Of a stretch of DNA of 64,000 nucleotides, positions 27,497 through 36,528 are shown in pieces. A model generated the notes under the pieces. It saw nothing but the letters and a program-made list of their open reading frames with translations. It was not told the origin of the DNA and searched no databases. Numbering within the stretch: position 1 is the stretch's first letter; each line of letters starts with the position of its first letter. Source of the DNA: Nostoc sp. FACHB-892 (lineage in GTDB: Bacteria; Cyanobacteriota; Cyanobacteriia; Cyanobacteriales; Nostocaceae); NCBI RefSeq assembly GCF_014698795.1, contig NZ_JACJTR010000008.1, forward strand, positions 1 to 64,000, written 5' to 3'. A program made the translations under genes and the position numbers.

Positions 27497-29209
27497 TTAA
27501 TAATGAGTGCCAGTTTTGCGATGGTTAATGGCAGTAACAGCATCAGGCTTGAGTAATTTTCCTTCATCCACAGTTGCATACACAACCCAATGGTCGCCAC
27601 ATTCCAGACGTTGATTGACTGAGCATTCTAAATATGCCAAAGCGTCGGTGAGAACGGTACAGCCGTTATCTGCAACTGCTGTACTAAAGTTGGCAAATCG
27701 GTCTTCTCCAGGCGCAAAAGATTTACGGAAATGCTTCATGTAATCTTGATGATTGCCTTCAGGTAGAATATTTAAGGCAAACTTACCGCCTGGATACATC
27801 AAAGATTCGATCGCTCGGTCTTTAGCGATCGCCACAGTTAATCCGGGTGGGTTGAAAGTGGCTTGAGAAACCCAAGCGCCTAACATTGCGGTAGACACTT
27901 CACCTTGTTTCGCTGTCACCACGCAAACGGAACCAACGATCCGACCAACAGCCTGTTCTACTGGAGTAGCAGCTTGTTGTGGTAAGCGTACCTTTTTAGC
28001 CTTTTTCAGTGCTTGGGCAAAATCTGTACCTAGTTCTTCACAGAACTTGAGAGTGACATCATCAGGTTTAAACTTCACCTTTAGGGTGTCAAAGCCAAAG
28101 CGATATCCAGCATCCCGGAGTTTACCTTCAATTAAGTCAAAGGCTTCGCCACTCCAGCCATAAGAACCAAATACCCCAGCGAGTTTGCTGTTGTCACCGC
28201 TTGATAGCACAATACCTAAAGCTGTATGAATGGGAGTTGGCGCATGACCACCAATGGTAGGAGAACCAATGATAAAACCCTCTGACTGTGCTAGGTTGAT
28301 GCGAATTTCATCAGGGGTAGCAAATTCGCAGTTAATTGATTTGACTGCGACTCCACCTTTAGTTAATCCCAGAGCGATCGCTTGTGCTAAAGTCGCCGTA
28401 TTCCCGTAAGCTGAAGCATAAAGTAAGGCAACAGAAATCTCGCGATCGTTGTGAGAACGGCTCCACTCTGCATAAGCTTTGGTGAGTTCGATTAAGCTGG
28501 TGCGTACCAATGGGCCGTGACCCACAGCATACATTCTCACTTGCAAATCTGATATTTTCTCCAAAGCTGCTTGCACATGAGGAGTTTGGGGAGCCATCAG
28601 GCAGTTAAAGTAGTAACGCTGGTCTTCTTTGAGCGCTTCCCAGTTATCATCAAACGCTTCATCACCACAGAGATGAGTTGCAAATAACTTATCTGTGTAG
28701 AGAATTTGGGTTTGCTGATCGTAGGTACAAAGTCCTTCTGGCCAACGTGGGCTGGGAGTGGGTAAGAATTTTAAAACATGACCCTTTCCTAAATCCAGAG
28801 TTTCTTTCCCCCGCATCACCAAGACTTTCAAATCCTGATCTAGGAAAGCAGCACGCAAATTGTTCGCACCGGGAAGAGAACAGACAAAAGTTACTTGTGG
28901 TGCCAGTTCTAAAATTGCTTTGAGGGTTGCAACTCTATTGGGGCTAAAATGACCCAGGATTATATAATCCAAACTTTGCAAATCTAAAGTCTGGCGCAAT
29001 GCCTCTAAATAAATTTCGGTAAAGCTTTCTGGCGGTGGATCAATAAGTGCGGTTTTATCAGCTTCAATTAAATAGCAATTGGAGGTAGTACCTCTTTCAA
29101 GTGCGTATTCAATTTCAAACCGCAGACGTGACCAACTACGTGCTTTCAGAAGTTTAGTATTTGTAGCAATTGGTAGAACTTGTACGTCGCGTGGCTTGGA
29201 ATTGGTCAT
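27497..29209 (-). CDS. flv1: Flavodiiron protein, Flv1 type
   Basis: This is a partner of Flv3 in light-dependent NADPH-driven oxygen reduction to water (the Mehler-like reaction). The 570-residue protein has a metallo-beta-lactamase-like domain (about 1-265), a flavodoxin-like domain (about 270-410, VALLYASAYGNTATLAQAI) and a C-terminal flavin-reductase-like domain (about 425-570) found only in the phototroph class. The diiron ligands are replaced: GHFSPNR instead of HxExDH, RWPEG instead of HWPD, TDKLF instead of CDAF. This is the Flv1-type non-canonical site. The start at 29209 (MTNSKPRDVQV) avoids a 34-residue artefact extension encoded by tandem repeats. It lies downstream of flv3. Confidence 0.92.
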   Translation of the reverse strand: MTNSKPRDVQVLPIATNTKLLKARSWSRLRFEIEYALERGTTSNCYLIEADKTALIDPPPESFTEIYLEALRQTLDLQSLDYIILGHFSPNRVATLKAILELAPQVTFVCSLPGANNLRAAFLDQDLKVLVMRGKETLDLGKGHVLKFLPTPSPRWPEGLCTYDQQTQILYTDKLFATHLCGDEAFDDNWEALKEDQRYYFNCLMAPQTPHVQAALEKISDLQVRMYAVGHGPLVRTSLIELTKAYAEWSRSHNDREISVALLYASAYGNTATLAQAIALGLTKGGVAVKSINCEFATPDEIRINLAQSEGFIIGSPTIGGHAPTPIHTALGIVLSSGDNSKLAGVFGSYGWSGEAFDLIEGKLRDAGYRFGFDTLKVKFKPDDVTLKFCEELGTDFAQALKKAKKVRLPQQAATPVEQAVGRIVGSVCVVTAKQGEVSTAMLGAWVSQATFNPPGLTVAIAKDRAIESLMYPGGKFALNILPEGNHQDYMKHFRKSFAPGEDRFANFSTAVADNGCTVLTDALAYLECSVNQRLECGDHWVVYATVDEGKLLKPDAVTAINHRKTGTHY

Positions 29210-29218
29210 AGCTGTTGG

Positions 29219-29379
29219 TGAATGGGGAATGGGGAGTGGGGAATGGGGAATGGGAAATGGGGAATGGGAAATGGGGAGTGGGGAATGGGAAATGAGCAAA
29301 GACTTGTACAAGTTCTTCTCTGCTCATAAGCTCCCCCGCGTCTTTATTCTCTACTCCCTACTCCCCACTCCCCATTCCC
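29219..29379. repeat. Purine-rich tandem repeats forming a long inverted repeat between flv3 and flv1
   Basis: GGGAATGGGGAGTGGGGA-type units repeat from about 29219 to 29295. An exact 18-bp copy at 29225-29242 is inverted at 29362-29379 (TCCCCACTCCCCATTCCC). In the flv transcript this gives a stem with about 119 nt of loop, just upstream of the flv1 start codon. Confidence 0.75.
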
Positions 29380-29385
29380 TATTTC

Positions 29386-31125
29386 TTAGTAGTAATTACC
29401 TACTTTGCGATGGCGAACGGCTGTCAATCCATCGTTTTTGGAGACACGACCTTCTTGGACGGTGCAGTATAAAATCCAGTGGTCGCTGCATTCCATGCTG
29501 CTCTGGATTTCACATTCCATGTATGCTAGAGCATCAGTCAGAATTGGGGAACCGTTTTTCGCGGTTTGAGTTTTTACCCCAGCAAAACGATCAGCACCAG
29601 GATGCAAGCGCTTGAGGAAGTGTTTTTTAAGTTCTTGATAATTGCCTTCTTCCAAAACGTTGAGGACGAAGCGATCGCCTACTTGCATTAAGGAATCAAT
29701 GGCGCGGTCTTTGGCAACGGCAATTGTTAATCCTAATGGTTGCAAACTCGCTTGTGTTACCCAGGATGCCAGCATTGCACTTGAAGCATTATCTTTTTTG
29801 GTGGTGACTATATACAGTCCACTACTAATGCGACCCAATGCCTTTTCCATGTTGACATCAAGGGACTTGATTTGCTTGATGTTGCGATCGCGCACCAGTA
29901 ATTGTCCGATGTCTTTACCCGCTTCTTCACACAACTGGAATGTAGATGCGCTGGGAACCTCTTTAATCCGAATGGGTGGGAAAGCTTCTTTGATGCCAGA
30001 GTTGAGAAATTGTCTGCGGAGTGTATCAATGGGTTCATCATCCCCACCATAACATTCAAACAGCCCAATCAATTGCTTGTTCTTGGCGACAGCTAACACC
30101 GAACTGATACCAGCTTGAGCGGCGGCAGAAGTAGTCGGGGGCATACCAATAATAATGCCAGCTGCTCTCCCGGCTAGTTCTTGAATTTCTTGGCTCTCAG
30201 CAGTACTCAGATCCAGTACTTCTACCCCAATGCCAGTTTTCAGTATACCTTCGGCAATTGCGTGACCAAGGCGTTCGCCATACCCATAATCTGAGACAAA
30301 AAACAAGCCAACTGTTGTTTCTGCTTTAGCTTGTTTTTGGCTCCAATTTTCGTAGCACCCCGTTAGAACATCTAGATGGTGATATAGTAACGGACCGTGA
30401 CCGTTGGCGATAATATTAATCTTTCCGAGATCACCCATCCGCTTCATCGCATTCAGCAACGAACGAGCGTTAGGGCCCATTAAGCAGTCGTAGTAAAATC
30501 TAAAGTCAGCTTCGATTGCTTCTAAATCTTCGTCGAAGGTGCGATCGTCACAGAAGTGCATCCCAAAAGCATCACAGGTGTAGAGAATTTGGGTTTTGCG
30601 GTCAAAGCTAAAGATTGTATCTGGCCAGTGCAGGTTAGGCGCACTCACGAATTCCATTTCGTGTCCCTTACCTATATCTATGCGATCGCCAGTTTTGACA
30701 ACTCGCTTAGAAAATGGATCGTGGACTAACCCTTCTAAAAACTGAAGCGCAACTTTTGATGCTAAAACGGTAGCTCTAGGAGCTAACTGAAGAACATCTT
30801 CCACCAAGCCGCTATGGTCTGGCTCTGTGTGGCTGACAATTATGTAATCAATTGTTTTAGGGTTAACAAGACTTTTTAGAGTCTCTAAATACAGATCGCG
30901 AAACTTCTGGTGAGAAGTATCAATTAAAACTGTTTGTTCACCCCTAATTAGATATGAATTGTAGGTTGTGCCGTTTTGCAGTCCGAATTCGATATCGAAG
31001 CGATCGCGATCCCAATCAAGAGAGCGAATCGCTGTTGTATTAGGGGCAATTTCTACAGTTTGTATAGTTAACCGATGCTGAACGTTCTCTGCGTGGGCAT
31101 TGCCGGTCGTAGACATCGCTACCAT
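29386..31125 (-). CDS. flv3: Flavodiiron protein, Flv3 type
   Basis: This is the catalytic-type partner of Flv1 in photoprotective oxygen reduction. The 579-residue protein has the same three domains as Flv1. The diiron site is canonical: SHTEPDHSG (HxExDH), NLHWPD, CDAFG and NGHGPL. The flavodoxin part begins VGLFFVSDYGYGERLGHAI, and the flavin-reductase-like part includes SSAMLASWVTQASLQPLGLT. The start at 31125 is supported by GGAG 8 nt upstream. Anabaena has two flv1/flv3 sets, one heterocyst-specific. Sequence alone does not say which set this is, though the direct adjacency of the two genes would be worth comparing. Confidence 0.93.
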   Translation of the reverse strand: MVAMSTTGNAHAENVQHRLTIQTVEIAPNTTAIRSLDWDRDRFDIEFGLQNGTTYNSYLIRGEQTVLIDTSHQKFRDLYLETLKSLVNPKTIDYIIVSHTEPDHSGLVEDVLQLAPRATVLASKVALQFLEGLVHDPFSKRVVKTGDRIDIGKGHEMEFVSAPNLHWPDTIFSFDRKTQILYTCDAFGMHFCDDRTFDEDLEAIEADFRFYYDCLMGPNARSLLNAMKRMGDLGKINIIANGHGPLLYHHLDVLTGCYENWSQKQAKAETTVGLFFVSDYGYGERLGHAIAEGILKTGIGVEVLDLSTAESQEIQELAGRAAGIIIGMPPTTSAAAQAGISSVLAVAKNKQLIGLFECYGGDDEPIDTLRRQFLNSGIKEAFPPIRIKEVPSASTFQLCEEAGKDIGQLLVRDRNIKQIKSLDVNMEKALGRISSGLYIVTTKKDNASSAMLASWVTQASLQPLGLTIAVAKDRAIDSLMQVGDRFVLNVLEEGNYQELKKHFLKRLHPGADRFAGVKTQTAKNGSPILTDALAYMECEIQSSMECSDHWILYCTVQEGRVSKNDGLTAVRHRKVGNYY

Positions 31126-32392
31126 TATTCGTCTCCGAGCGCAAATTAACAGGTTTTTCTTCTGCCCCCATTGTCCCTATTATTTTTATTTTAAGTTGTA
31201 ATGAATGTCAGTTTTTGAAAAATTTAACTTGTATCAAATACTGCTATTTTTTAGCAATATTTGTAACTCCAAAAATATAGTAAATATTATTTTACTTATC
31301 AATACGCAGTGAAACTTTATTTATGCTAATTATCTTATATTTTATAGTCAAAAATTGTCATAATCCTACATTTTTTCGCATGAAATATTAAAAACACCTT
31401 AAAAAGCCAAGGCTGTTATAACTATATTGATTTTTGCAAATAACCTACTAAACCCTCAAAAAATAGCAAAAACCACAATAACTCCCTGTAATTATGACGT
31501 AAAATGTTGGGCAATTGCAAAATCAATGTCTTAAGAAAATAGATTTATATGTGTAGAAAAAGAAATTTTTTTATTTACTCTCTTCTCACTAAGTCGGAAA
31601 GGTAGGAAAGGTAGGAAAGGTAGGAAAGGTAGGAAAGGTAGGACAAGTTGCCTCCACCTTTTCAATCCGCATATAATAGGCTGATAGCATTGTTCTTTCA
31701 ATAAACTATTTAACACTTTTTGCCTCAAATAAGGATTTTGCTACATAAAATATAAATTTTATGTAAACTTAAGAAAACAGATATTTTTTTGGAGACCATG
31801 AAGACACATTCCCAGAGCTGATTTGAATAAAAAGGAGCTAGGCTTGTATATCTTTATTTTGGATATCCAATGTCTAAACTAAGGTAAAAACCATTTTTAA
31901 AGTTTCGATGAATCTCCGTAACCATACGAATAATCCCAGAAATTTAATGATACAGTTCTGTATTATCGACCTTATACATTAATCAGGTAAACCCAGCCAA
32001 TTATTGACGTTGTAGGCATAAGCTAGAGGCTTTGGCTATTAAACAAATATGCCTAAACAGTCTAATAACATCATTTTTGATACGCCTACCTTTTTACATC
32101 AATCTATTACTAATGATATATGGCAAGTTTTGATAGCGTTCTCAAGCTAATACTTATTGAATAGTAGCCTTTTAGGTGTCGGCATCTTTAATACTTGTAG
32201 CCTAGTGCCTCTAGTGTGTTATTAAATACCAATAAAACAAGTATATGCAATTAAAAAGTAAAAAAATTACCACAAATAAATTTAGGTTTTTCAGAGAGAT
32301 TGAATTCTGCTTTTTCTAAGTTTTAATTTTTGCCTTGTTCGGTGAATAGGCATAAAAATGACAAAAATTAATTGTGTGAAAGGTTATTTTTT
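31126..32392. other. Long AT-rich intergenic region
   Basis: About 1.25 kb carries no supported gene on either strand. The 5' end holds the flv3 promoter. A minisatellite lies at 31593-31645. A 65-codon frame over that repeat on the minus strand encodes repeated LPFLPF and is judged spurious. Confidence 0.5.
31593..31645. repeat. 9-bp tandem repeat (GGTAGGAAA)
   Basis: Four perfect GGTAGGAAA units (31601-31636) are preceded by one variant (GTCGGAAA) and followed by another (GGTAGGACA). Confidence 0.85.
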
Positions 32393-32848
32393 ATGGGATG
32401 CCGATTGAAAGTCTTTTTAACTGAAGAAGAAAAGTTGACTTTAGAAGAGTTAAGAAAGGCCAAAGATGTTCCTCAACGCACCAAGGATCGTGCTCAAGTT
32501 TTACTGCTGAATACTCGTGGCTTAAAAAATGAGCAAATTGCTAAAGGCTTGAACTGGGCAATTTCAACAGTACGTCAAACCCTTCATCGTTGGGAAAAGA
32601 TGGGTTTAGCAGGTCTGTGGGACGCTCCTGGTCGAGGAGGAAAACCCCGATATTCGGAATCAGACTTGGTTTATCTAGAAAATTGTTTAGCCCAAGAGCC
32701 GGAGACTTATAACTCAAAGCAACTCGCAAAAAAACTGGCATCTGAGCGTCAAGTAAGCTTGAGTGCAGACCGATTAAGACGGGTACTTAAAACAAGGGGA
32801 AGAAGGTTTGGAAGCCCACGTAAACAACCCCAGGAACAAAATAATTAA
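32393..32848 (+). mobile_element. IS630-type transposase helix-turn-helix protein (ORF A), orphan
   Basis: This is a 151-residue protein from the ATG at 32393 (MGCRLKVFLTEEEK). It has two winged-helix/helix-turn-helix units: NEQIAKGLNWAISTVRQTLHRW (about 48-69) and TYNSKQLAKKLASERQVSLSADRLRRVLK. It corresponds to the DNA-binding half of IS630-family transposases. No DDE catalytic half follows in this orientation; the only DDE-like fragment nearby is decayed and inverted. It is therefore an orphan, possibly expressed but not mobile alone. A degenerate relative lies at 7070-7213. Confidence 0.8.
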
Positions 32849-32896
32849 AGCCTAAATCTATCCTATAATTTATCCCACTTACAGAGGATTTTGCTG

Positions 32897-33077
32897 TTAG
32901 GAGATACAATAAAAACAATAGGTAAACCAATTTTGGAAGTGTTGAGGAAAGCTGAGTAACATAGCAATTAGCAACTTATCAATCGTTTCCGAAGTCTTTG
33001 GTGCAAAACGACACAGAAAAGCTTTTAGTTGTGACCATAACATTTCAATAGGGTTGAAGTCAGGTCAATAAGGGGAA
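32897..33077 (-). pseudogene. C-terminal remnant of an IS630-family DDE transposase
   Basis: The minus strand reads ISPY, stop, PDFNPIEMLWSQLKAFLCRF, then APKTSETIDKLLIAMLLSFP, ending in a stop at 32897. PDFNPIE carries the third catalytic acidic residue of the DDE triad. A TGA stands where family members have Ser in PPYSPDLNPIE. The upstream catalytic parts are replaced by a MITE-like element starting at 33078. Confidence 0.8.
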
Positions 33078-33202
33078 ATACAGCAGGTTGCAAGTAAGGT
33101 ACAAAATGCAGGACTTAGGGTTTAAATATAAAGATAAAGAGTTTCTACCTCCTGCCTGAAAGCCCGTAGCTTTGTACTTTATACAAAGGAAAACTGCTGT
33201 AT
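33078..33202. repeat. MITE-like element, copy 2 (ATACAGCAGTTT family)
   Basis: ATACAGCAGGTT (33078-33089) and AAACTGCTGTAT (33191-33202) match as inverted ends at 11 of 12 positions, bounding 125 bp. The right half shares TACCTCCTGCCTGAAA and CTTTGTAC...CAAAGGAAAACTGCTGTAT with copy 1 at 18686-18826. Confidence 0.75.
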
Positions 33203-33281
33203 AACTAGCTGTCTTTACATGGCAAAAAACAAAATCCACCTTGATAGTAAATTACTAGGTGGACTTGTTAACTATTTTTAG

Positions 33282-33671
33282 TGGATCCGAGCAGAGTCGA
33301 ACTGCTGTCCAAATTGGGTATTGACCCCCCGCTCATTCACAGGTTTAGCCTTTCTGACCCTCAAGGCGGGAATCGTTCATTATCCCGAACGTAGGATGCT
33401 CTGATTTAATCTTAGCTAGCAAGCCAACCAGAGAACGCTTGCTAGAGCATCCGTTGGGGGTTGGTCTTCAGTCCTTAACGGAGTCAAACTAAAGACGCTC
33501 GAACCTGTAAGAGGTTTTTAGGCAGCTGCTACTAGAGCAGGCTTACGAGCAAAGCTAACGATGTTATTCGCATTTACTTTTTGTTTGAGCCTTTGATTTC
33601 CGAGAGGAGACTCACTCTCGACCTGAATCACAGAGCAGCGTTCGCCAACCTGTCGAAACCGTGACGGACCC
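33282..33671 (-). ncRNA. ssrA: Transfer-messenger RNA (tmRNA)
   Basis: tmRNA rescues stalled ribosomes and tags the incomplete protein for degradation. The 5' acceptor strand GGGTCCG (33671-33665) pairs with CGGATCC (33289-33283), followed by discriminator A. CCA is not encoded. The T-loop region CAGTTCGACTCTGCTC precedes the 3' end. The tag reading frame at 33571-33518 encodes ANNIVSFARKPALVAAA and a TAA stop; it follows the conserved AAACAAAAAGTAAAT stretch. It is a one-piece tmRNA of about 390 nt. Confidence 0.95.
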
Positions 33672-33688
33672 ATGCGCTTCATAATTCA

Positions 33689-33717
33689 ATTATAATACGC
33701 AATTCTTGAATTCGTAA
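33689..33717 (-). promoter_or_regulatory. Promoter of ssrA
   Basis: On the minus strand a perfect TATAAT (33694-33689) lies about 18 nt before the tmRNA 5' end, with TTACGA (33717-33712) 17 bp upstream as a weak -35. The -35 lies in an AATTCGT heptamer repeat (about 33708-33733). Confidence 0.55.
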
Positions 33718-33737
33718 TTCGTAATTCGTAATTAATT

Positions 33738-33854
33738 AGGACTTACGCAAAACTATATGCGGTAGGGGCAATACCCTGCGGGAAGCCGCTTTGCGTCTAC
33801 ATGAATTGCCCCTACGTGACAATAAGGCTTTTGGCTATTGATTGCGTAAGTCCT
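33738..33854. repeat. MITE-like element with AGGACTTACGCAA ends
   Basis: AGGACTTACGCAA (33738-33750) and TTGCGTAAGTCCT (33842-33854) are perfect 13-bp inverted ends of a 117-bp non-coding unit. Inside is a second inverted pair (GTAGGGGCAAT ... ATTGCCCCTAC). Confidence 0.8.
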
Positions 33855-33895
33855 GTTAATAATCAAGTTAGGATGTATAGCTCTAATTACTCAAA

Positions 33896-33936
33896 ATAGC
33901 CAATCGCTAATTTTAAAACCATTAGCAATTGGCTAT
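33896..33936 (-). terminator. Terminator of the atp operon
   Basis: ATAGCCAATCGCTAAT (33896-33911) and ATTAGCAATTGGCTAT (33921-33936) pair at 15 of 16 positions around a 9-nt loop. TTTT follows on the minus strand. It begins 27 bp after the atpC stop. Confidence 0.6.
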
Positions 33937-33963
33937 TTCCCATAATCCACAACAGGTATTTTC

Positions 33964-34911
33964 CTAAGTTAGTGCTTCAGCACCGCCTACAACCTCAAGA
34001 AGTTCTTGGGTAATTGCAGCTTGTCGGGCTTTGTTGTAAGACAGCGTAAGGGTGTTAATCAGTTCACCGGCATTTTCACTGGCATTACTCATGGCTGTCA
34101 TCCGGGCTGCTAGTTCACTAGCCGCCGATTCTTGGAGCGCTCGCAATAGCTGGTTACTCAGATACAGGGGCAACAGTGAATCGAGAATCTGCACTGGATC
34201 TTGCTCAAAAATCATATCAGGAGCCAACGGACGGACTTGGCTAGTCACTTTCTCCCGTTCGACTTGAAATTGACCACCACGGGTTGTCAAGCGAAAGATT
34301 TCGTCATCGCCTGCTTCTAGTCCCTGTGGATCGAGTGGTAGTAAGGTTTGTATCACAGGACGAGAGCTAACCAAGGAGACAAATCTGGTATAGATTAATT
34401 CGATGCGGTCTACTTCTTCGGAAAGGAACAAGGAAAGTAGTTGATCGGCAATCTGGTTGGCTTCGGCTGCGGTAGGAATTTGCTCTAAGCCACTGTAAGT
34501 CTCATCAATAGGCTGATCGCGGCGTTGAAAGTACTGTGTAGCTTTACGCCCTACAAGCACAAATTTATAGTCTAAACCTTCTGCTTTGATTTCTTTGGCG
34601 CGGTTTTCTGCACGACGGATAACGTTACTATTGTAGCCGCCGCATAGACCGCGATCACCTGAAATTACCAATAGCCCGACTGACTTAACTTCTCTTTTTC
34701 TCAGTAGTGGTAGGTTTGCTTCTTCAAACCGCAGACGGCTTTGCAAACCATACAATACTTGTGCCAAGCGATCAGCAAAGGGGCGAGTCGCTAGCACTTG
34801 TTCTTGCGCCCGCCGCACTCTAGCCGCAGCTACGAGACGCATGGCTTCTGTGATTTTTTTGGTATTTTTGACCGACTGAATGCGATCGCGTATTGCTTTT
34901 AGATTGGCCAT
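33964..34911 (-). CDS. atpC: ATP synthase gamma subunit
   Basis: This is the central rotor stalk of F1, turning inside the alpha3beta3 ring. The 315-residue protein begins [36 protein letters not shown] (helix 1 of the coiled coil) and ends [22 protein letters not shown] (the C-terminal helix signature). The middle region [20 protein letters not shown] and its surroundings reflect the extra segment seen in cyanobacterial and chloroplast gamma. No regulatory Cys pair of the chloroplast type is present. It is the last gene of the operon, 96 bp after atpA; the gap is filled with heptamer repeats. Confidence 0.96.
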   Translation of the reverse strand: MANLKAIRDRIQSVKNTKKITEAMRLVAAARVRRAQEQVLATRPFADRLAQVLYGLQSRLRFEEANLPLLRKREVKSVGLLVISGDRGLCGGYNSNVIRRAENRAKEIKAEGLDYKFVLVGRKATQYFQRRDQPIDETYSGLEQIPTAAEANQIADQLLSLFLSEEVDRIELIYTRFVSLVSSRPVIQTLLPLDPQGLEAGDDEIFRLTTRGGQFQVEREKVTSQVRPLAPDMIFEQDPVQILDSLLPLYLSNQLLRALQESAASELAARMTAMSNASENAGELINTLTLSYNKARQAAITQELLEVVGGAEALT

Positions 34912-35007
34912 ATTCTTGAGTTAGGAGTTAGGAGTTAGGAGTTAGGAGTTAAGAGCTAGGAGTATTTCATTAACTTTTAACTCTTAACTCTTCACTCCTC
35001 ACTTTAA
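34912..35007. repeat. Heptamer repeats between atpA and atpC
   Basis: Direct AGTTAGG units (about 34918-34955) are followed by the partly complementary TTAACTCTTAACTC tract (about 34976-35000). The intergenic mRNA can fold on itself. Confidence 0.7.
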
Positions 35008-36528
35008 TTACGCTGCTGCTTTGAAGGTCTTCTTGTATTCGGTAAGTGCTTCCTTTAAGGCAGCTTCTTCTGCATCACCTAGTGCTTTGGAGGCTCTTAC
35101 TCCTTCGGCATACTGGGTTTTACCAGTCTTTAAGTACTCCCGCAGACCTTGGGTAAAGGTTGTGACTTTATCTACAGGAACGTCATCCAGGTAACCATTG
35201 ATACCAGCGTAAAGAATTGCTACTTGCTCGTATACCGAGAGTGGCGAATTTTGTGGCTGCTTGAGGAGTTCGCGTAACCGTTGACCCCGTGCCAACTGGT
35301 CTTGAGTGGCTTTATCTAAGTCAGAAGCAAATTGAGCGAAGGCTTGCAAGTCGTCAAATTGGGCTAGTTCCAATTTAATCTTACCAGCAACTTTTTTCAT
35401 TGCCTTGGTTTGCGCCGCAGAACCCACGCGGGATACGGAAATACCGGGGTTCACAGCCGGACGGATACCAGCGTTGAACAAGTCAGAAGATAGGAATATC
35501 TGACCATCAGTAATGGAAATTACGTTGGTGGGGATGTATGCTGAAACGTCACCAGCTTGGGTTTCGATGATTGGTAGGGCGGTCATACTGCCTTTACCTA
35601 ATTCATCACTCAGCTTTGCTGCTCTTTCTAGCAAGCGGGAGTGAATGTAGAATACATCACCGGGGTAAGCTTCGCGTCCGGGTGGGCGACGTAGCAGTAG
35701 TGACATTTGGCGATAAGCTTGGGCTTGTTTGGAAAGATCGTCGTAAATTACCAGCGTAGCTTTGCCTTTGTACATAAAGTACTCAGCAATAGTTGCGCCT
35801 GTGTAAGGAGCTAGGTATTGTAGTGTTGCTGGTTCACTGGCACTAGCTGCGACGACGATGGTATAATCCATTGCGCCTTTTTCTTGCAATGTCTGCACCA
35901 CGTTAGCTACGGTGGAAGCCTTTTGACCGATCGCAACGTATACACAAATTACATCTTCTTCTTTTTGGTTGATGATTGTGTCGATCGCGATCGCAGTTTT
36001 ACCAGTTTGACGGTCACCGATAATCAATTCTCGTTGACCACGACCGATAGGAATCATTGAGTCAATAGCTGTGATACCCGTTTGCATGGGTTCGTGTACT
36101 GACCGACGAGCAATGATACCAGGTGCTGGAGATTCAATCAAACGGCTGTCTGAAGTCTTGATGTCTCCCTTACCATCAATGGGACGACCCAAAGCGTCTA
36201 CAACTCGTCCAATTAAAGCTTCTCCTACGGGTACTTGGGCAATTCTACCGGTAGCGGTTACAGAGCTACCTTCTTGAATTTCTAGCCCTTCACCCATGAG
36301 TACCGCGCCCACATTGTCTTCTTCTAAGTTTTGGGCGATGCCAATTGTACCATCTTCAAATTCCAAAAGTTCCCCAGACATAGCCTTTTCCAGACCATAA
36401 ATCCGGGCAATACCGTCACCTACTTGTAGGACGGTACCAACGTTAGCAACTTTGACCTCTTGATCATATTGCTCGATTTGTTGTTGGATAATGCTGCTAA
36501 TTTCGTCAGGTCTAATTGATATGCTCAT
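35008..36528 (-). CDS. atpA: ATP synthase alpha subunit
   Basis: This is the non-catalytic nucleotide-binding subunit of F1. The 506-residue protein starts [21 protein letters not shown]. Walker A is GDRQTGKT (171-178), and [10 protein letters not shown] is the Walker B region. [18 protein letters not shown] contains the arginine finger that reaches the catalytic site on beta. No truncation is seen. It lies between atpD and atpC; beta and epsilon are not in this window, as expected because cyanobacteria encode them elsewhere. Confidence 0.97.
   Translation of the reverse strand: MSISIRPDEISSIIQQQIEQYDQEVKVANVGTVLQVGDGIARIYGLEKAMSGELLEFEDGTIGIAQNLEEDNVGAVLMGEGLEIQEGSSVTATGRIAQVPVGEALIGRVVDALGRPIDGKGDIKTSDSRLIESPAPGIIARRSVHEPMQTGITAIDSMIPIGRGQRELIIGDRQTGKTAIAIDTIINQKEEDVICVYVAIGQKASTVANVVQTLQEKGAMDYTIVVAASASEPATLQYLAPYTGATIAEYFMYKGKATLVIYDDLSKQAQAYRQMSLLLRRPPGREAYPGDVFYIHSRLLERAAKLSDELGKGSMTALPIIETQAGDVSAYIPTNVISITDGQIFLSSDLFNAGIRPAVNPGISVSRVGSAAQTKAMKKVAGKIKLELAQFDDLQAFAQFASDLDKATQDQLARGQRLRELLKQPQNSPLSVYEQVAILYAGINGYLDDVPVDKVTTFTQGLREYLKTGKTQYAEGVRASKALGDAEEAALKEALTEYKKTFKAAA

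Noticed and set aside
29210..29311. 34-residue N-terminal extension of Flv1 (SHSPLPIP repeats)
   Set aside because: It is translation of the purine-rich tandem repeat; Flv1 homology starts at 29209.
31531..31728. 65-codon minus-strand frame with LPFLPFLPF
   Set aside because: The repeated residues are a direct read-out of the 9-bp minisatellite; no start signal or neighbour supports it.
34921..34955. Possible CRISPR-like array in the atp gap
   Set aside because: The units are contiguous 7-mers without spacers; these are short tandem repeats. No CRISPR array or cas gene was seen anywhere in the window.
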